Shown here in pieces: positions 11,535 to 26,643 of a stretch of DNA of 64,000 bases (its first letter is position 1; every line of letters starts with the position of its first letter). A program made the translations under genes and the position numbers. A model generated the notes under the pieces. It was given only the letters and a program-made list of their open reading frames with translations. It made no database searches and had not been told where the DNA came from. The stretch covers positions 1,178,001 through 1,242,000 of the forward strand of contig CP021220.1 of the NCBI GenBank assembly GCA_003999685.1, read 5' to 3'. Origin of the DNA: Taiwanofungus camphoratus. Taxonomy: Eukaryota > Basidiomycota > Agaricomycetes > Polyporales > Taiwanofungaceae.

Positions 11535-11993
11535 GTGGTTAGGGATAGTAAGTATGTTAAGACTACACGACCCTCGTCAGTTGCCCCATGTCTGCCATGT
11601 ATCCGATCGAGCAAGGCGGGCAACGTCGCATTAACGATGTAGAATATAGTCAACCGTTGACATTTGACACCGCATCATTGCGTTGATTGAACCTCCAACC
11701 CGACTGCGGTGGAGATTAGAAGCGGGAAACCGGGCGTAGTATGTACAACAGACGGCTACAGATTGGACTGCGTACTTCGGACAATCCATGTGCAGGCAAA
11801 GTCGAGGAGCAGTAGTAGTACAACATTGGTCAGCCATGGTGCCGCGGAGGGCCCGAGTGCATATACAACTAAAACAGCTACATCGAGACCAGAAAAAAAA
11901 AGTAATCCAAATCGAGGAGCAAATTAGACACCGACCCTGCATGGCATCAATCAGTAGCGGAAGCAAGCCCAACAAGCGCGGGTCCATGCGGAC

Positions 11994-14786
<2,793 letters not shown>

Positions 14787-14942
14787 GACGAGATTGTAGG
14801 GAGGGAAGACTGGGCTTGTGTCGAGATATTCCTGACGCGCTGGACGCGCCACGGTAAACGAGATTTAGGGCAAGTCAAACCGTGTCTAACTTGATATCTT
14901 CATTCTATAGAGATATTATAATAAGGAAAGAGCCCGTTCAGG

Positions 14943-15031
14943 TCCCGTTTAGCTCAGTTGGTAGAGCGCGTCACTAGTACCGTTTCTGTCAGTACATGAC
15001 GAGGTCAGTCGTTCGAGTCGGCTAATGGGAA
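14943..15031 (+). tRNA. tRNA-Thr(AGT) with a 16 base intron
   Basis: The acceptor stem TCCCGTT pairs with AATGGGA. The D arm has GCTC/GAGC, the anticodon stem is CGTCA/TGACG with anticodon AGT, and the T arm is AGTCG/CGGCT with a TTCGAGT loop. About 16 bases follow the base after the anticodon, the usual place for nuclear tRNA introns. A T-run (TTTT at 15037-15040) follows as a Pol III stop. The gene lies between the divergent MCM5 and CSN6 genes. Confidence 0.93.
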
Positions 15032-15261
15032 TACCGTTTTGTGCGCGGTAGCCGAAGTCTGTGTCTACCGTAGTGCATTCTTTGTTTTTTGTTTTGTTTT
15101 TTTGAGACATGTACTTGAGTACTGCTTCGGCTGCTACCGAGCATGCCTTTGAGCCATTCGAGGATAGCTGCAGACTCGTCTGTGGACGTTCAACCTCGTA
15201 ATACTAAGCACCTACTGCAGCCACCACGTTGAACCGAACGTGAATTCCTTGTGCCATCGCC

Positions 15262-16736
15262 ATGAATTCCATGGACACCGATGAGCTTCCTGTCGTTCTG
15301 CCCTCCAGTACAACTTCCGGCCTCTCCTTAGCTCTGTGTGTGCACAACGAATATCCTTGCATGCTCGTGAAAGCTGATCGGGTTCACCAGCCATCCGCTC
15401 CCCATCCTGAACATCTCGGAGCATCTCACGCGCCTCAAAGTCCAGACAAAGTCTAATCTACCCTTCGGTTCGGGCGATATCCATTCTCATGTTCTCCCAT
15501 TGACTGCTGTTCTGGTGCAGTACTCGGCGCTCTCCTGGGCACACAGAATGGACGTGAGGTGGAGATCGTGAACACTTTCGAGCTTGCGGTTGAGGATGAT
15601 GGGATCACGGTGGACGAAGGTTTCCTCCTTGCTCGCAAAGAGCAGTGTGCGTAGTGATTCCTAATTTCCTGAATGCTCCCTTCATCTGGCTAACGACCAT
15701 ACCAGACAAACAAGTATTCCCCTCGCTCGAGTTTATTGGGTGGTATACCGTCGCCGCGCGGCCCACCGCCCTCCACATAAGCCTCCACGAACAAGTACGC
15801 ACAGCCTCCTCCGTGTGAATGGTACCACATTGTAGAACGAGTCTTTCTCCCTCTAGTTTACGACATACAGCTCGACGCCGCTCCTCCTCATCCTACAACC
15901 CTCCACCGTCTTCGCCGCCTCCGCCGACCTCACCGCACAGTCGCTCCCGCTCAAAGCCTATGAGCCGACGATCGAGATTCGCGACCGCAAGTCACGCTCC
16001 GTCTTCATCGAGGCGCCTTTCACAGTCGAGACTGGGGAGGCCGAGCGCATTGCGGTGGACTTCACAGCGAAGGGTGGTGAGGGCGATACGAGCTGTGAGT
16101 CGATGAGACGGCATTCAGACTGCTCGATGGTGGCGTTCTGACCAATTGTGCGGTAGTGGAGTCTCATCTGCACTCGCAACGCGCTGCTGTGAAGATGTTG
16201 CACGATCGTATTATCCTTCTCGTGAAGTATGTCGCGGATGTCCTGGCAGGTGAGCGTCGTTCACATGCTATCCACCACACCATTCATATCATGTTGTGCA
16301 GGGCAAGCCGTCAAAGACCACGCAACATTGCGTTCGCTTTCGGCGCTAATGGCGTCACTCCCAGCGAGCGAGAACAAAGGCTTCCGAGAAGAGTTCGACA
16401 CCGTACGTTCCCCACCACCCTCTCCACCGTGCTCACTGACTGTCCCATCGTTTGTATGCGTCTAGGAGTATGAAGATGTCCAACTAACATCCTATCTCGC
16501 CTCGCTCACAAAATCTGCCCACATATTGAACGACGTGCGTCCCTTCTCGCTGATGATCCGCTACTAGAATCTTCTGACCGCGACATGTACTCTAGCTGGT
16601 AGACAAACATATTGTACTGATCACGACTCGCGAGGAGCGTATACCTGGAGGCCCGCGGCGGCGCGGGATGGGCATGGGTGGCATGATGGGGCTGATGGGT
16701 ATGGGCAGGCATGGAGACTGGGACCGCTTCCACTGA
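15262..16736 (+). CDS. CSN6: COP9 signalosome subunit 6 (MPN-domain protein), 335 residues
   Basis: Nine exons: 15262-15335, 15391-15467, 15521-15646, 15706-15794, 15857-16094, 16157-16249, 16302-16402, 16466-16534 and 16596-16736. CSN6 is the MPN-minus partner of CSN5 in the complex that removes NEDD8 from cullins. The family signature is HPLPILNISEHLTR, then the GALLGTQNGREVEIVNTFEL block, then FIGWYTVA. The JAMM metal-binding residues of CSN5 are absent, as expected. The helical C-terminal part contains KMLHDRI and SYLASLTK. The tail is an unusual Met/Gly/Arg-rich run (GMGMGGMMGLMGMGRHGD). The donor of intron 2 (GTTCGG) is weak but is required by phase and by the conserved GALLG block. Confidence 0.92.
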
Positions 16737-17348
16737 TTTGTCGATGTGCGGTCTTTCACTGGGCTGGATCGCCCCAATTCGCTTTGTTCCGCTTCTGTTG
16801 TACTCGCATAGTTCCCCCAACATTATCATGACAGTGTATCATTTACTTCTCTTCTAGCCGATGACCGATCTTCTCGAAAGTATGACTCCTCGGCATTCCT
16901 GCCATCCACAACGTTCGCAGATGACTACAACGTCGGAACTTTCTTTTTGCAGAGCGGTTAAGGAGGGACCAGGCCTTCCGGAGCCCGAGCTGTCACCCTC
17001 GCGCTCCGCAACGCCGTGGAAACGGTATTACATTCTTCAAGATGTATGTACTGTAACAAACAGCTACGCTAATCTAGAGCATCGACAGGATATGATGAAA
17101 TGAGCCCGAGTATATCTGAACAACCGTGTACACGCTAAATAGATGTATGGCGAGCAAATGAGCGAATGCGAGACCAAATGACGGCCGGAGGCAATGCGAA
17201 GAGAAGGACGGGTATCCCAGCATCCCGAATGGGTGGAGGCGGAAAGGGACCGAAGGAAGAGCTAGATGCGACGATGGCTACGAGCCGCCGATTGGTGATG
17301 CGTCAAGTGGTGGACGATTGTAATCCGCAGCTGTGGGCACAGGGAAGG
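16737..17348. other. Intergenic region between convergent CSN6 and OPT genes
   Basis: Three-prime flanks of two convergent genes. A short plus-strand frame (17166-17372) is Gly/Arg/Lys-rich but overlaps the OPT end and has no motif. No gene is called. Confidence 0.5.
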
Positions 17349-20300
17349 TTAGCGATTTATCCAGGCGAATAGACAAGGCACACGAAGAGACGCACTATTT
17401 TGCCATACAAGGTTTCCCCACCAGTTGAAATTAATCCCTCCCTTGGGAAACTACGGAACGGTATGTCAGCGCGCGATGTGTCGCTCGACAGACACTACTC
17501 ACCTGTAGCGTAAAGAATATAAAAAGTAACGACAGGACTGTCCCTGTTGTCAGAAGGCAGAAAATCAATCAGCGGCTAAAAGGCGGCCAGCATCGTCGAA
17601 ACTGCACTAACCGCTATCCAACGCAGCACTCGTCACGTAGTTGAACTTGCTCCACCATGCAAAGTTCCTACGCCGTACCACATACTGGAAGATGAAGCCC
17701 ATCAGGATCCAGGATGAGTAGTTGATGCCCGTCGCTGGGGGAATGAATGACACGCCGTTCAAAATGAGGGGAGTGTTGATGAAGCGAATCCACGAGTTCG
17801 GGTAGCGGCGCTGCCAAAACCAGAAGGGCAAAGGCAAGACCGCGCCGACGATGAGAGCGTACAGCTGTGGATGGTAGATCGACCCGACACCGAACTGACG
17901 AGTTGGTCCGATCACACCCCTGGCAAAAGCTTGAGTAATCAAATCACCACCGTAGTTGCCAGAGCATCACATACCATAGAACAGACGCAGAGTAGAAAAC
18001 TTCATTGTGTGGACACGTGAGGTTATCCTTTTGAGTGGGCGAACAGATATCCCGGACATCACTGAACATCCATTGCTGCACGCCCACCTGGAGGAATGCC
18101 ACCATCAGCGTAGACACCAATTGCACTATCAAGACTTCAGTATATGTTGCACTCTGTAGGTACAGGCCTACATACCAAGGAATGTAGCCCGTGGCGGCAC
18201 TTTGATATAATGGCCGAGCTTCAGATCCTGAACGAAACGGGAGCCCTCCGTTAGGGTTTGTAGAGTATATGATTTAAAAATCTTAAGAGGTATAATGAGC
18301 AGGTCCTCCAAACGTTTATGCAAATTTCTTCCTTACCATGTTGGCAATAGGTTGGCCAGGCAGAAGCATTCCTGGGATGATCTGAGCTAGTACATTGATT
18401 GAAATCTGTCATGTCAACCGTTCCATAAGGTCTTGCTATATAGAGGGCGATAGAGAATCAGACACGCACCACTTGGCCGTTGATAGAATAAACATATCCA
18501 GATGGGATGATGTACACAATAGGCAGCGCTACAGCAAGTATAAGGAACCATACAGGAGCGCCCGTGTGCCAGACCTGGGGGAGGACGCGGTCATCAGCCC
18601 AGAGGAGCCTAACAGTACGAGGCGCAGCTCACCTCGGTCGACACGATCGCCAAGCAGAAGAAGCTGCTGAACACGAGGAGGTACCACCACTCGGGCACCT
18701 CCGGGTACGCGCGCATGAGCTTTGCATGTATGTCGTCCTTCTCGATGTTCAGGCGCCGGATCCCGCGGTAGATCGTGCGCCCGTGGTACAGGATCGTGTG
18801 CACGATCACGCACGACGCGAGCGCGAACGCCATGAGGTACGTCATCGCGTACGACGCGGGCATGTACAGGTGCGAGTAGTTGTCGTACGCGGCCTGATCG
18901 AACACCTGGCCGCTGTCGAGCACGCGGCTGACGTTGTACACCTGGCCGAAACGGTCGTACAGGTTGTTGGCGAGCATCGGGAAGTGCGCCATGTCCCAGA
19001 CCTGAAGCAATGCCAATCGGACGTTCGTGAGCCCACTCGATTAGAAATGGGAAAGGACTTACGTTCGTGTAGTAGAGGATGGGGGTCACGATCCAATAGA
19101 TGACCGCAAACCCAAGGAATATCTGGACTTGCGCCCACCATGGGATCATGAGGGGGCTTCCGATCCAGCTGATCTGGGTCCAGTCGAACGTCAGGAAGCT
19201 CAATCCGAGCCCAGACTCCACGCCGAAGAGCTGGTTTATTGGTACATTGTTGGGAACAATCCAACAGATCCACGAGAACACCGAGAGAGCAGTGAACAAA
19301 TAACCTGCACGCCAACATGGGAAAAGTTATTAAATCGCGATGCACGATAATCTGCACGAGCTGCGCACCTGGAAGAAAATAGAAGAAAAATGCGGCAGCA
19401 CACATATACATGAGATACCTGAACCGCGAGATACCCCCACGCTCGTCGTCCTCCTCCGCGTGCAGCGTATTTAACAGCGTACATATAATCAGATTCTGGG
19501 GCCACACCATGCTCGCGGGCCATACAAGGAACCGCCTGCAGAGCCCTGCGAGCCCGAAGCCGGTGAGCTGCGTCGCGAGGATGAGCACGGTGTTGAACCA
19601 GTACCCGAGCTTGCGCCCGTAGTTGATGTCGATCGAGATCGTCGCTTGGATCGCGTACGGCGTGCCCGTTGCGACGTTCGCCATCATGTAGACGAGGGCA
19701 TGCTCCTTGATGTTCCACGGTCCAGGGTTCAGCGAGAACTCGCCCCCGCCGAGCCAGCGCGGCAGGCGATATGTCGTGATCGGCAGCCAGTACGCGAGGA
19801 ACTTGCCTGCAGGATGCGCGAGGAGTAGTAGCAGCGTCGCGGAGACGGATGGTGCAGGCTGGCGCATGTAGAAGAACATGTTTGCTGAGCTGGAGCAGGC
19901 GTGAGATCGACGAGAGCGAGACAGCAAAATGTGGACGTACCCTGCTACGAATGTGAGCAGTAGCCCAAGGACCCACATCCGGAGCGTCAAGGCGGGCATT
20001 TCTGGATCGTCGATATTCGATACCGACGCCCGTACTTCTGGATATTGGCTGTCCTCCTCGGCCAACTCATCAAAGTCGAATTCCATCCTGTGCCGCGGAA
20101 CACGAGAAAGGTAAGCGGCCTGATGGACGGTGCCCGCAACTGGCATGACTCACTTTACGGAAGTATCGTCCTCGGTGTCCACTTCCAGTATACTGTCGTC
20201 GAAACTTAGCGACCCCAGGGTCGATGGCCGACCCTTTAGTTTTGGGCGCACCGACTCCCGGAACTTTTCCTTCGCGCTTGGTAGCGCTATGTGAGCCTCC

Positions 20301-20884
20301 TTCGTGCTGATGGCAGAACTGATCCCAGAGAACATCCCGGTGCCTGGAGGGCTGATGGGGGTGGTGGGAGTCATGCTCACGGCCGTTTGCAGTCGGTGCA
20401 TGCGGTAGGGGCTCCCATCGTGAGACTGCGAGTCTGTTGATGGCGGCGACTCGACGGGGCTGAGAGGGTACGGATAAGGATGGCGCGGGTGCAGCGTCGA
20501 TGGGCCGGGTACGGGACTGAAGCGGTCGACACCGTAGAGGTCGAAGGTGGGTGGGGGGAAGGTGACGGGCGAAGACGCGGGTGAGGGCGGCCGTTCTGAT
20601 GCCTGGGGGGCTATCGTGAGCGTGTTTGGGTGCAGATCGTGCGGCAGCTCTTGCTGGGACGGCTGGAGGACTGGCGGCTGCTGGTCTGCGGTGGAAGGGG
20701 GGCCGAAGGCGAAGACGTCCTCTGCGTCGGACTCGTCATCGTCGTCCTCGTCGACGGTGTACTCTGCGGAGTAGGTGTACTGGGGCTGGTGGTCGAAGTA
20801 GGCGGTAGAGGTGGATGGCCGGGCGGTGGATGGACGGTCAGCGGTGTACGGGCGGGCTGATGAGCTGGGGGGGCGTCTTGCCAT
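17349..20884 (-). CDS. OPT-family oligopeptide transporter (frame broken by one base as read)
   Basis: Twelve exons on the minus strand: 20884-20154, 20087-19941, 19889-19369, 19304-19063, 19001-18633, 18574-18470, 18405-18338, 18227-18176, 18125-17975, 17919-17612, 17543-17503 and 17450-17349, for about 945 residues. OPT proteins import small peptides or related solutes with protons across the plasma membrane. The first 240 residues are Ser/Pro-rich and disordered. Family blocks follow: NPGPWNIKEHALVYMMANVA, the QLTGFGLAGL helix, WDMAHFPMLANNLYD, IPSGYVYSINGQ, and the closing FPKGGINFNWWGN. Exon 7 has 68 bases where 69 are needed. The conserved LPGQPIANM block is read as CTGCTGGCC at the 18360/18361 junction, one base short, which leads to an early stop. 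All other phases agree. Either one base is missing from the sequence or the allele is a recent pseudogene. Confidence 0.88.
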
Positions 20885-21405
20885 GAAGAGAGGGAGAGGA
20901 GAGGATATCGCGGGGGAAGACGAAGGGGAGAAGGGGCGGGGAAAGAGGCTGGGTGAGTATGGGAGATGGCATACAACTCAAGAAGGCGCGCTCGAGTGTC
21001 CAGGCACATCACTCGCCCACCGATATCCGACGTTCCTGACTCTCGCCCTCCTGCCCAATCCGGACATATCCTGTGGCTATCCCGCCCCCGTACCTTGATC
21101 AATGGCCTTGCGGCCCATAATCCTCGACAAGCTACCCCACCCACGCCCAGTTCTATCAAGGGACACACCCACGCGAGGCAGGCGCATGGCCCTTGGCAGC
21201 CTCGTTTACCGCACCCTCTCGACGCTCACTCTCGCACGCAATGTTGCTTGACAGTATTCCTCGGCTAGATACCGCGGAGATACGTTCCAGGGCGCCATAT
21301 CCCATACTGGGCTTATCAAAAATAAATAATCATTCAAGAGGACGCGCCAGTCGCGATCTCCTCCGCGCCTGCACCCTCGTCTGCTACTCCTATCACCGAA
21401 ACAGC

Positions 21406-22260
21406 ATGTCGCAGCCCAAGACACTCACCCTCTCGTCGTTCCTGGCCCTCTTCAACCCCGCCAGCCTCTATCTCATCGGGTATGCTTGGTTGCTTGGAAT
21501 GTGTACGTCCTAGACCCACCCATCGTCGACGACGTTGCAAAGCTTACTGTCTCATTGTCCTCAATAGCCATATGGGTGTCCTTCTTCGCAGGTGCTTCCA
21601 TCGCCCTCCTGGTTTTCTCTTGACTTACCATTCCAATAGGCGTCATCGCCTTCAGGACGTTGCGTACGTCAATCATCCCCTTCATGGCAGTTATCACGCT
21701 CAATGCTCTGTCGTCTATAGCGAAGCAGCAGTTCGGCGCACTCCAGCACCGTGTCTTCCCCGTCTACTTCGTTTCCAGCGTCGCGCTCTCCGCGGGCCTC
21801 CTCTGCCTCTGGACCTACACCCACCCTGCCGTTCTCGCCGATGTCCTGAACCCGACCGTCGCCGACGTTGCTCAGGCGTATGCTCTCGCGACCGTCCTCA
21901 TCATGCAGGCGGCCAACTACTTTGTGATCGGCCCCCTGACTAGCAAGTTAGTGCACCCATACTGACGTCTCTATTCAGCCTAATGCTATCCCGATAGAAC
22001 TATGTTCCAGCGCCACAGGTTAGAGAAAGAGGAGGGGAAGGCCTACAACGAACCAGGGGTACGTGACGTGATCCAACCCTGATTAGGCCCGGCCCACTAA
22101 CATGACACATCGGCAGGTGTCCGATGCAATGAAGGCGCTGAACAGCAGGTTCGGGGCCCTCCATGGGGTCAGCTCTCTAGCCAATCTCTTCAGCATCTTC
22201 GCCTTGCTTTTCCACGGCCTGTGGATTGGTAGCGCAGGCATTGGAATAAAGGGCTTCTAA
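21406..22260 (+). CDS. TMEM205-like membrane protein, 191 residues
   Basis: Six exons: 21406-21502, 21568-21591, 21640-21663, 21721-21946, 21998-22058 and 22117-22260. Two exons are only 24 bases long. The protein has about four hydrophobic segments (LYLIGYAWLLGMSIWVSFFA, then VYFVSSVALSAGLLCLW, YALATVLIMQAANYFVI and LFSIFALLFHGLWIG) and the short loop blocks FRTLPKQQFG and LNSRFGALHG typical of the DUF4149/TMEM205 family. The human member is linked to drug resistance, but the fungal role is unknown. It is divergent from the OPT gene across about 520 bp. Confidence 0.85.
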
Positions 22261-22460
22261 GAAGTCCCAGGCTAAATACGGATCCGAAACGAATGACCAT
22301 GTAGCGTGTCCTGTTATCTCACCGCTTTCTTGTTTGCCATGCCTGTCTGTTCTGCACTACTAGTTACACTCGATATGTACATTGTAATATATGGACGCAC
22401 AATGGCCCACCGCTCAAAGTAAAGAAAGTAACCTTACAGCATGTAGACAACGTACAGCGT

Positions 22461-23408
22461 TCACGCGCCCACAGACTCCATGCTTGGGAGGAAGCCCTCC
22501 TTCAAATTGCGCTCCAGCCGCCTGACCTCCTCCACCGACGTCGCGTGCGCAATTGCCGCCCTGACCTTGTCCGCCTCTTCCTTCGACATGAGCCGGCCAG
22601 CCTTGCCTGGCGCGACCACAGGCCGGGGCTCGTCCGTCCCGATGGGCGGTTTTGTCGTGTGTGTTGAAACCGTCGTCGACAGCGTCGTCGCGAGCTGCGT
22701 TGGGAGGTTGTCCGCCGTGAGAAATAGCGTTTTCGCCGCCTGCCGCTCCTGCATCACCGCACGGCGAGGACAATGATAGGGGCAAGGACGGCGGCAGGTC
22801 GAAGGGTTGGTTCAGCGAGCGGCGCGGCGCAGGTGCGGCGTGGGGCGCACCTTGTCACGGATTCTCTGAAAATCCAAAACTCTCAGCCCTGGTATCCGCC
22901 AGGCAAGCCACTCGCGATACCATTTCTTTTCCCGCACGGGGTTCCCCAGGAGGGACAGATACCGTAGCCCCTTCACGTCCTTCAGCGGCTCGAGGTCACC
23001 GAGTTCGGCGAGGTTGTTGTTCGTGAGAACGAGGGTGGTGAGATTCGGCACGGAGAGGTGGAGGGAGGGCGAGATCGAGGCTATTCGATTGTTGGCTAGC
23101 AGAAGCGTTCGCAGTCGGCGGAGCAGGGGAATGTTTCCCAATGCAATTATCGAGTTATCTGTCATATCTATGGCATCATGCTGGTCCTGAGGAAATTGTA
23201 TGTCAGCAACGAGGGGAGCGGAAAAGAAAGAGAACCGACCTTGGTAATACCAAGATTTTCAATAGCAGGAATTTTGTAGCCTGTGAGCCGCTCTGTAAGC
23301 GCCCGGGGTAAAAGAGGACTGCTACGCACCTCGGAGGTCGAGCTGTCTTTCCTTGAGGGGATTGAGCGCGGAGGGGACTGATTGGATGAGTTCCGGCGTG
23401 AGCTTCAT
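22461..23408 (-). CDS. LEA1: U2 snRNP protein A' (leucine-rich repeat splicing factor), 247 residues
   Basis: Four exons on the minus strand: 23408-23330, 23280-23240, 23186-22851 and 22748-22461. U2A' binds U2B'' and U2 snRNA in the spliceosome. The N-terminal MKLTPELIQ and the family block ERQLDLRGYKIPAIENLG lead into leucine-rich repeats (TLLLANNRI, TLVLTNNNLAELGDLEPL). A cap follows with YLSLLGNPVREKKWYREW and RVLDFQRIRDKERQAAK. The C-terminus keeps the conserved helix (EADKVRAAIAHATSVEEV). It is head-to-head with SAC1, with only 130 bp between the start codons. Confidence 0.93.
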
Positions 23409-23538
23409 GGCGGCACATGTGCAGGGGGAGTGAACATTTGCGAAACGGCGTGTTTCTCAACGCTTGACGCGAACTTGTGACGCGCCTCTCCTCTGCCGCT
23501 GTGCATTGCGGTCGCTGCGTTCGTGACGCCTCTCCACC

Positions 23539-26214
23539 ATGAAGACCCTGCATCAACGACTTAATCTGTAAGACGTTATGTCAATTGTTTCTGTATTTTC
23601 CTACTAATGTCTACTCCAGATATATCGACGGCAATGAAGCCTACACATTCGTCCCTGCAGAGCCTGCCGGAGCGCGGTCGCTGACAATATACCGCAATTC
23701 AGGAGATATCGTCCTCAACCGTGAGTTCTATGCATTCGCTCGCGGATCGGGCTGATTCCTGTTCCCCAGCTCCAAACACACCTCTTCCCGTCACCGCGGA
23801 ACGCTCTGGAAAGACAATATACGGCATATTCGGCTTAATCTCACTGGCCCTGTGTTCGTGCATTACCGTTTGGGTGTTCCCAGTTTCCTCCTCTGACTTG
23901 CCACCCACAGCGGAATATGTCATTGTCATAACTGGACGTGAACTATGCGGGCGACTGATGGGCCAGAACATCTACCGCGCCACTGACTACGACATCTTGC
24001 CGCTGAACCCAGACGTGTCTGTTCAGAGTCCTCCGCATGCTGTTGAGGCGCACCTCCTCGCCCTCGTGCGCTCGCATCTATCTGGCGGCACATTCTTCTT
24101 CAGCTACGCGTGGGACCTCACGCGGAGACTGCAAGCGCAGTGGACAACATTGCAGGAGGACAGTGACAAGGCGCTCTGGGAGATTGTAAGTAAATGCTGT
24201 TGGAAGTCGTAAACGCGCTTGCTTCATTGCTCTCTCAGGCAGATGACAGATTCTTCTGGAACAAGTATGTCCTATGGGGATTAGCGCGTGGACGTGCACT
24301 GATCTGCCGGATTAGGTTCCTGCAGTCTAGGCTCATGGATGTGGCTCTGGCAACTTCAGATCAGAATGTATGGTTTATTTCTCTTCATTTTATGAGTGTA
24401 TGTCTTGACCTGCTTCAAAGCTGAGTTCATACATCCTGCCAGTGATGTACGGGTGTATGTATTCGTTTCCGTGTCATTCCAGAATCTGTTTCACGTACTG
24501 ATCATATCTTTTTCTGCCGTCTTCAAGCGTTTGACATACGCGCAGAGCGTGTGAACGGTCATTTCATTCGGTTCTGCCTCATCAGCCGGCGCTCACGTTA
24601 CAGAGCTGGCACACGTTACTTCCGGCGTGGCATCGACGGCGAGGGGCACGTCGCGAACTTCAACGAGACAGAGCAGATCCTCCTGGTTGGTTCCGATGAT
24701 ACGAGTGTGCAGCTCAGCTTTGTGCAGATTCGTGGCTCGGTCCCGGTCTTCTGGGCTGAAGTAAATACTCTGAGATATAAGCCAGATGTTCAAATCATGG
24801 ATCTGCAAGTGACGGTCGATGCCACACGCAAACACCTCCAGGAGCAGTTGCAGATCTATGGCGAGCAGAGCTTGGTGAACCTTGTCAACCAGAAGGGACA
24901 CGAGCAGCCGGTTAAAGAAGCGTACGAGCGTTACATTTCCGAGGTAAATTGAAACTGTGCAGACCTTTGAGACTTTTGCTCAGCATGCATATACAGGTAA
25001 ACATGTCCAAGGTCAAATATCAGTACTTCGACTTCCACAACGAGTGCAGAAATATGCAGTGGCATCGTATCGAGGAATTGATCAAGAACCTTGAGGAAGA
25101 TTTGCTACGATACGGGTAAGCACCGAAGTTAATCGACTTGACATCTTCATTCATTCTCGTCGCAGATATTTCCATGTCGACTCCACGAAGTCCGAGCCGG
25201 TCCTGTTGCAAGTAGGGACTGTCCGCACAAATTGCATGGACAATCTTGACCGGACAAACGTCGCGCAATCCGCTCTGGCCAAATGGACTCTCAATCGTCA
25301 GCTCAAAGCCCTGGGCGTTCTGCATGAAGGTGACTCCATTGACAACTATGAGGAATTCATGAAGGACTTCCGAGAAAGTACGATTTCTGCCTTCCGATGC
25401 ATATTGGCGCTCATTCGATGACCTGCAGTGTGGACCGACCATGCAAACATTATATCGATGGCGTACAGCGGAACCGGCGCGCTGAAGACCGACTTCACGC
25501 GCACGGGCAAACGTACACGGAAAGGGATGTTCGAGGACGGATGGAACTCCGCGATGCGGTACCTCAAGAACAACTTCTTCGACGGAGCACGACAGGTGTG
25601 CAAATATCAGCAGCAACCGTTGGGCAATGCTAACACTCTGCACAGGATGCGTACGACTTGATGACAGGCTCGTTCGTGCCTCGGAGAAGCTGGGTGCCGT
25701 CAGCCCTCGTGAGGGACCACAGACCTCTTATCATCCGTGCGGTAAGGCAATTGTCGGTTATTTCCACGTACCCTTCTCACCGTCGGTCGCAGGTTCCTTA
25801 TGTCATCTCTTTCTCCTTATTTATGGTTCTCGCCGGACTGACCCTCCCGCGCACTTCCGGTACGTCCTCACCAGTTCTCACCGCCATTGACTGACCGGTC
25901 CCGCAGACTATTCATTATTCTACTACTTCCTCCTCTGGTTCACGCTCCTTGCCCTCGCGCTCATCTTCGTCTTCGCGCACGGCATCGAGTATGTCAGCTG
26001 GCCGCGCCTCAACCCGCTGACAGACATCATCTACTACACCGGCCCCGGGTTCCGCTCAGGGAACAGGGGAAAGGGCTTCGGCATCCCAGCGCTGGACGTG
26101 GGGAAGCTGAAGGCGGGCGCGGGGGTAAAAGCGAGGCGGCTCGCAGAGAATCACCGGCGCGCGAAGAGCAAGATGGAGGAAATCGAGATGGGAACGAAGG
26201 AGAGGGTAGACTGA
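23539..26214 (+). CDS. SAC1: SAC1-type phosphoinositide phosphatase, 661 residues
   Basis: Fourteen exons: 23539-23567, 23620-23720, 23770-23853, 23911-24185, 24239-24264, 24316-24367, 24421-24454, 24528-24943, 24997-25115, 25166-25377, 25429-25595, 25646-25741, 25793-25859 and 25907-26214. The enzyme removes phosphate from PI4P, mainly in ER membranes. The catalytic CX5R(T) loop is [11 protein letters not shown]. Strong family blocks are [50 protein letters not shown], and [19 protein letters not shown]. Two membrane segments near the C-terminus ([16 protein letters not shown] and [19 protein letters not shown]) anchor it as in yeast Sac1. The basic tail includes a KxK-rich stretch. Exons of 26-52 bases in the middle were placed by phase and homology. 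Confidence 0.94.
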
Positions 26215-26404
26215 ACGGACATGGGCTGATTTAGATATTCTTCAATTTTCCTGCACTCGTTTGTTAGTGCTGTGACATATGTATATCGGCAGATCAATTA
26301 TTCTATGTTCACTGTAAGTATCTTGGACAAAAGTGAAAAGTGAGGTGCGATAATTAGCGGGCCTAGCGTGTGCGGAACTGAACAGACAAGCGAATAAAAA
26401 CATT

Positions 26405-26488
26405 AGCCCACCGCGAGGGTCGAACTCGCAGCCTTCAGATACCCGCCAAGTAAGAGTCTGACGCTCTATCCGATTGAGCTAGGCGGGC
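26405..26488 (-). tRNA. tRNA-Lys(CTT) with a 10 base intron
   Basis: Minus-strand cloverleaf: acceptor GCCCGCC pairs with GGTGGGC, D arm GCTC/GAGC, anticodon stem TCAGA/TCTGA with anticodon CTT, about 10 intron bases after the base 3' of the anticodon, and T loop TTCGACC. It is identical base for base to the plus-strand copy at 32399-32482. It lies 3' of SAC1. Confidence 0.95.
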
Positions 26489-26643
26489 ACAGATTAATTA
26501 AATTTATACATAAATATCTAAAGAGGCAATGCAGCGGGGTTGTAGGCGGAGGCAAATTTTCAGTGGCTCTAGCCCGCCTCTCTGCTCAGGACACAGACTG
26601 TAAATTCTCACCACACCCTCCCGGCTGCATACCCTACCAAAAA

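Noticed and set aside
17166-17372. Short Gly/Arg-rich plus-strand frame
   Set aside because: Overlaps the OPT terminal exon antisense and shows no motif.
18842-20146. Long minus-strand frame (434 codons)
   Set aside because: It runs through the OPT introns in part and leaves the OPT frame in its last third, where it turns into Arg/Thr-rich text; the spliced OPT model explains the conserved parts.
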